Origin: Bacillus sp. ISL-41
GTDB lineage: Bacteria > Bacillota > Bacilli > Bacillales > Cytobacillaceae
Length of the DNA: 64,000 nt
NCBI RefSeq assembly: GCF_018613235.1
Contig: NZ_JAGGQP010000034.1
Coordinates: forward strand, 118,971 to 182,970
Reading direction: 5' to 3'
Part shown: piece by piece, positions 60,315 through 64,000 of the stretch
Numbering within the stretch: position 1 is the stretch's first letter
Layout of the letters: each line of letters opens with the position of its first letter
Position numbers and translations under genes: made by a program
The notes under the pieces: generated by a model
The model's database searches: none
What the model saw: only the letters and a program-made list of their open reading frames with translations
Told to the model about the DNA's origin: nothing

Positions 60315-61277
60315 TCAATCATTGCTCAATTCAAATGAATTATCAGCGATTTGCTTTGCTAAACCATAGATTCCTGGTTTTTCTTCATAGCCTAACTTTC
60401 TATTAACAAAAAGCATAGGTGCATTTTTTGAGTCATTATGAGTTCGGATAAATTTCACTCCTTTTGCTTCAGCAAATTCTATAGCTTTTATTTTTATCGC
60501 CTGTGCAAGCCCTTTTCCTCGGTAACTCTTATGTACTCCAGTCATGGAATTATAGTAAACATTCTCATTTTCCCTTACGACCAGAGACATTGCAATCCAT
60601 TGACTGCCATCAACAGCTAAAATAAAGCCCTTTTTATCATAATCCTTCAACAAGTCTATCATTCTATCATTATCAGGACGAGGCTTATCATTCATGCCTG
60701 GAACATCCGTAACAAGCTCCCACCAGAAATCCCAAAACCGATTTTGATAGTCTTTGTTATGCGGATAATCGTGTAATGTAGTAAAGGTAATTCCAGATGA
60801 TTCCAGATCATTTAAAATAGAACGATACTGATCCTTATTGAACTGAGAAATATCCAACTGAGATTCAAAAACATGCCCTGTTATGTAAAACCCCTTCTTC
60901 TTAGCCCAATCCAGTTCCGCTTTCTTCGTATCCTGGATTTGAGTTTGCATAACTTTAGACTTGTTTTCATGGGCAACAGCCTCAATCTCATCCAATATCC
61001 AGCTCCCAATTCCCTGGTTGCGCCATTCAGTATCTACCTGAATAAAAACCTCTGCGTATCCCGGCTTTAAGATCGGATCCCATGGCCCAGTAACATACAT
61101 TCCGTATCCAACTAATTTGCCAGCCGGAGTGATCACTCCCCAATTTTTTAACAGCGTTTCGCTGGTTGCCTTTTTTTCAAGGGTTTTAAGGCTATTGGCA
61201 TTAGGCAACTCTGAATTATTCTCGTGAACAATGTCAGGGTAGGTTTTTGAGGTTAAGGGTATGAGCTTTAAGTCCAT
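60315..61277 (-). CDS. Two-domain GNAT acetyltransferase
   Basis: A 320-residue protein with two GNAT folds. The N-terminal one (about 1-150) has QVDTEWRNQGIGSWILDEIE, the second (about 160-315) has GVHKSYRGKGLAQAIKIKAI and a following HNDSKNAPMLFVNRKLGY. The second has the more usual acetyl-CoA loop (RGKGLA). Such double-GNAT proteins include aminoglycoside and mycothiol-type acetyltransferases, but this one cannot be placed. It is the third gene of a three-acetyltransferase unit, 4 bp after the broken middle gene, whose stop lies in its ribosome site. Confidence 0.85.
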   Translation of the reverse strand: MDLKLIPLTSKTYPDIVHENNSELPNANSLKTLEKKATSETLLKNWGVITPAGKLVGYGMYVTGPWDPILKPGYAEVFIQVDTEWRNQGIGSWILDEIEAVAHENKSKVMQTQIQDTKKAELDWAKKKGFYITGHVFESQLDISQFNKDQYRSILNDLESSGITFTTLHDYPHNKDYQNRFWDFWWELVTDVPGMNDKPRPDNDRMIDLLKDYDKKGFILAVDGSQWIAMSLVVRENENVYYNSMTGVHKSYRGKGLAQAIKIKAIEFAEAKGVKFIRTHNDSKNAPMLFVNRKLGYEEKPGIYGLAKQIADNSFELSND

Positions 61278-61281
61278 TTAA

Positions 61282-61815
61282 CTATCCAACTCCCTTTTCA
61301 ATTAACCAGCAATCTCGAAATTCTCCTTCGTGGAGTTCGTGTTTTGGGAGGAGTTTAACTTTACTAAAACCGCACTTTTCATAGCATTTTATTGCACGCA
61401 AATTCCACACTTGGGGATCCATGACGACTTTGTCGGCATTCATTTGGGTAAAAAGAAAATCTGTGATGGAATTAATCAGTAATGTTCCGATCCCTCTATT
61501 CCAATAGTCGACTTCGCCAATAAACTGGTCAGTTCCAAAAATTCTTCCCGTCTCATATCCATACACTTTTTTAGTGGCCTGATCTAATTCATAAAATTGT
61601 ATATAGCCAATTGAATTCCCTTTATACTTAATAATGCATTTCACTTCTTCGTCTTCCGAAGATTAAAAAACTTGGTCAATTTTATGCAAATTGAAGGGGT
61701 TATCCCTTCCCTCATAATATTCAAGAACCACGGGATTAGAAAGCCATTTTGCTAGTAGATGTTTATCATCCTCTTTTAACCTGCGAACCATTAAACTGCC
61801 GTTTTGAAATAGCAT
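61282..61815 (-). pseudogene. AAC(6')-like acetyltransferase with in-frame nonsense codon
   Basis: ATG 61813-61815 after GGGGGAAAT opens a 178-codon frame that runs in one phase to the stop at 61282, broken only by TAA at codon 51 (61663-61665). The N-terminal part (GSLMVRRLKEDDKHLLAKWL) and the C-terminal part (GTDQFIGEVDYWNRGIGTLL; WNLRAIKCYEKCGF) together make one GNAT protein that resembles AAC(6')-Ib-type aminoglycoside acetyltransferases and their housekeeping relatives. TTT-TTT-TAA where TAT or TAC is expected suggests a point mutation. The rest could still be translated from GTG 61642-61644, but would lack the substrate-side N-terminus. Probably inactive. Confidence 0.8.
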
Positions 61816-61826
61816 ATTTCCCCCAT

Positions 61827-62384
61827 TTATTTTTTGCTTTTATTTTCTGCCCACTCTTCTGCTAAAACTCCATAAACAACATGATCTACATAGTGATCAT
61901 AAAGCCATTCGGCTTGCCTGATTCTGCCTTCTTCCACAAACTCTAATCTTTCAGGAATCCCTCTGCTCTTTTTATTTTCCTGTGCCGCTCTGATTTCAAC
62001 TTTGTTCAATTTCAAATGGTTAAAAGCGTAATCAGTCAATGCGCCGGCAACCTTGGTCATGATCCCTTTTCCCTGGTATTCATGCCCGAGCCAATACCCA
62101 ATGTAAGCAGTTTTATTTGACCAGTTAATACTGTTAAAACCAGCCGTTCCAACGATTTCTCCTTCGTATAAAATGACAGTCGTCATACTTTTATTCTCGG
62201 CGTACCCCTTCATTGTTCCTTTTAAAAATTCTCTTGTATCTTCAACGTCCGTTGTAAAATCGAGCCATGGAAGCCACTCTTTCAGATAATCCCGAGCTTT
62301 TTCAGTGAGTTCAAACAGCCGTTCTGCATCAGAAACCTCGGTAAGCTTCAATGATAACTGTTCATCTATTTTATATAAAAACAC
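61827..62384 (-). CDS. GNAT acetyltransferase, RimJ/RimL (YdaF)-like
   Basis: A 185-residue acetyltransferase similar to B. subtilis YdaF (183 residues) and RimL, which acetylate ribosomal or other protein N-termini. Marks: RDYLKEWLPWLDF (near 32-44), GYWLGHEYQGKGIMTKVAGA (acetyl-CoA loop; about 103-122) and VEIRAAQENKKSRGIPERL. The expected acceptor is a protein N-terminus or small amine; not certain. GTG 62382-62384 is the start, with GGAGGAAGACTT before it; an ATG at 62441 has no site. First of three acetyltransferase genes in a row (gaps 11 and 4 bp). Confidence 0.88.
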   Translation of the reverse strand: MFLYKIDEQLSLKLTEVSDAERLFELTEKARDYLKEWLPWLDFTTDVEDTREFLKGTMKGYAENKSMTTVILYEGEIVGTAGFNSINWSNKTAYIGYWLGHEYQGKGIMTKVAGALTDYAFNHLKLNKVEIRAAQENKKSRGIPERLEFVEEGRIRQAEWLYDHYVDHVVYGVLAEEWAENKSKK

Positions 62385-62474
62385 AAGTCTTCCTCCTCTA
62401 TTGATAGGATTATAACAAGATATTATTCGACAAAACCCCAAATTCCCCTTTTATTACTAAGGAATTTTCTTTAA

Positions 62475-62506
62475 TAAAAAAGAGCTGCCGGCATAGCCGG
62501 TAGCCC
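62475..62506 (-). terminator. Terminator of the 6-phospho-beta-glucosidase gene
   Basis: On the minus strand GGGCTACCGGC (62496-62506) pairs with GCCGGCAGCTC (62482-62492), one mismatch, followed by six T. It starts 11 bp after the stop. Confidence 0.88.
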
Positions 62507-62517
62507 TTCAGAATCCT

Positions 62518-64000
<1,483 letters not shown>

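Overview
The window is a piece of a low-GC, Gram-positive, spore-forming chromosome of the Bacillaceae. Pointers are strong AGGAGG-type ribosome sites with frequent TTG and GTG starts, an S-box and a THI-box riboswitch, a QoxABCD quinol oxidase, an H-type small acid-soluble spore protein, GerP-like spore proteins and a BirA-type biotin operator. It reads as core genome: I see no rRNA, tRNA, transposase, prophage or CRISPR array. The genus (Mesobacillus/Bacillus-like) is an inference only.

Layout. 0-4 kb: an operon on the minus strand of cstA, a tiny protein ending in Cys-Cys (cory-CC-star type) and a cysteine-free ArsA/GET3-like ATPase, followed by a cut-off DUF4145-like gene. 4-6.2 kb: an exported thermolysin-type protease, then a nine-unit, 52-bp tandem repeat array. 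6.2-14.2 kb: a SAM-riboswitch operon metI-metC-yitJ-metH that covers the whole path from an activated homoserine to methionine, with B12-dependent MetH as the last enzyme. 14.4-20.8 kb: an ECF sigma factor with an overlapping probable anti-sigma gene, small membrane proteins, a VanW lipoprotein, a MATE exporter and an SGNH hydrolase. 21-25.7 kb: a frameshifted DUF3231 gene and a divergent MFS exporter/TetR pair around a palindromic operator. 26-33.5 kb: DUF2161 nuclease-fold protein, hydrolases, a BirA-controlled bioY-bioB pair, a GNAT enzyme and several micro-proteins. 33.7-38.4 kb: a YunD-like phosphatase, a cold-shock gene, and a scattered GerP-like spore cluster around a DUF421 gene with an Hsp20. 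38.6-45.3 kb: exported M28 aminopeptidase, adhE with an FNR-type box, SDR and hydrolase genes. 45.4-49.5 kb: qoxABCD, again with an FNR-type box. 50-58.3 kb: THI-box tenA, DUF2935, small membrane and micro-proteins, a TraB-family protein, a YdhK lipoprotein, an exported phosphodiesterase and sspH. 58.5-64 kb: a DUF4230 protein, an SDR, a three-gene acetyltransferase operon whose middle gene carries a nonsense codon, and a 6-phospho-beta-glucosidase.

Themes. Respiration and fermentation look jointly wired to oxygen: qox (aerobic) and adhE (fermentative) both carry TGTGA-N6-TCACA sites. Vitamin and amino-acid supply is under small-molecule control (SAM, TPP, biotin). Two intergenic arrays of unrelated sequence share an exact 52-bp period, and a third has a period near 20-21 bp; both are close to whole numbers of helical turns. 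The most likely places for undescribed biology are the cstA/CC-star/ArsA operon, the GerP-like cluster, the 52-bp arrays and a 21-residue peptide gene at 32.9 kb. All functions here come from reading the sequence; no database search was run.
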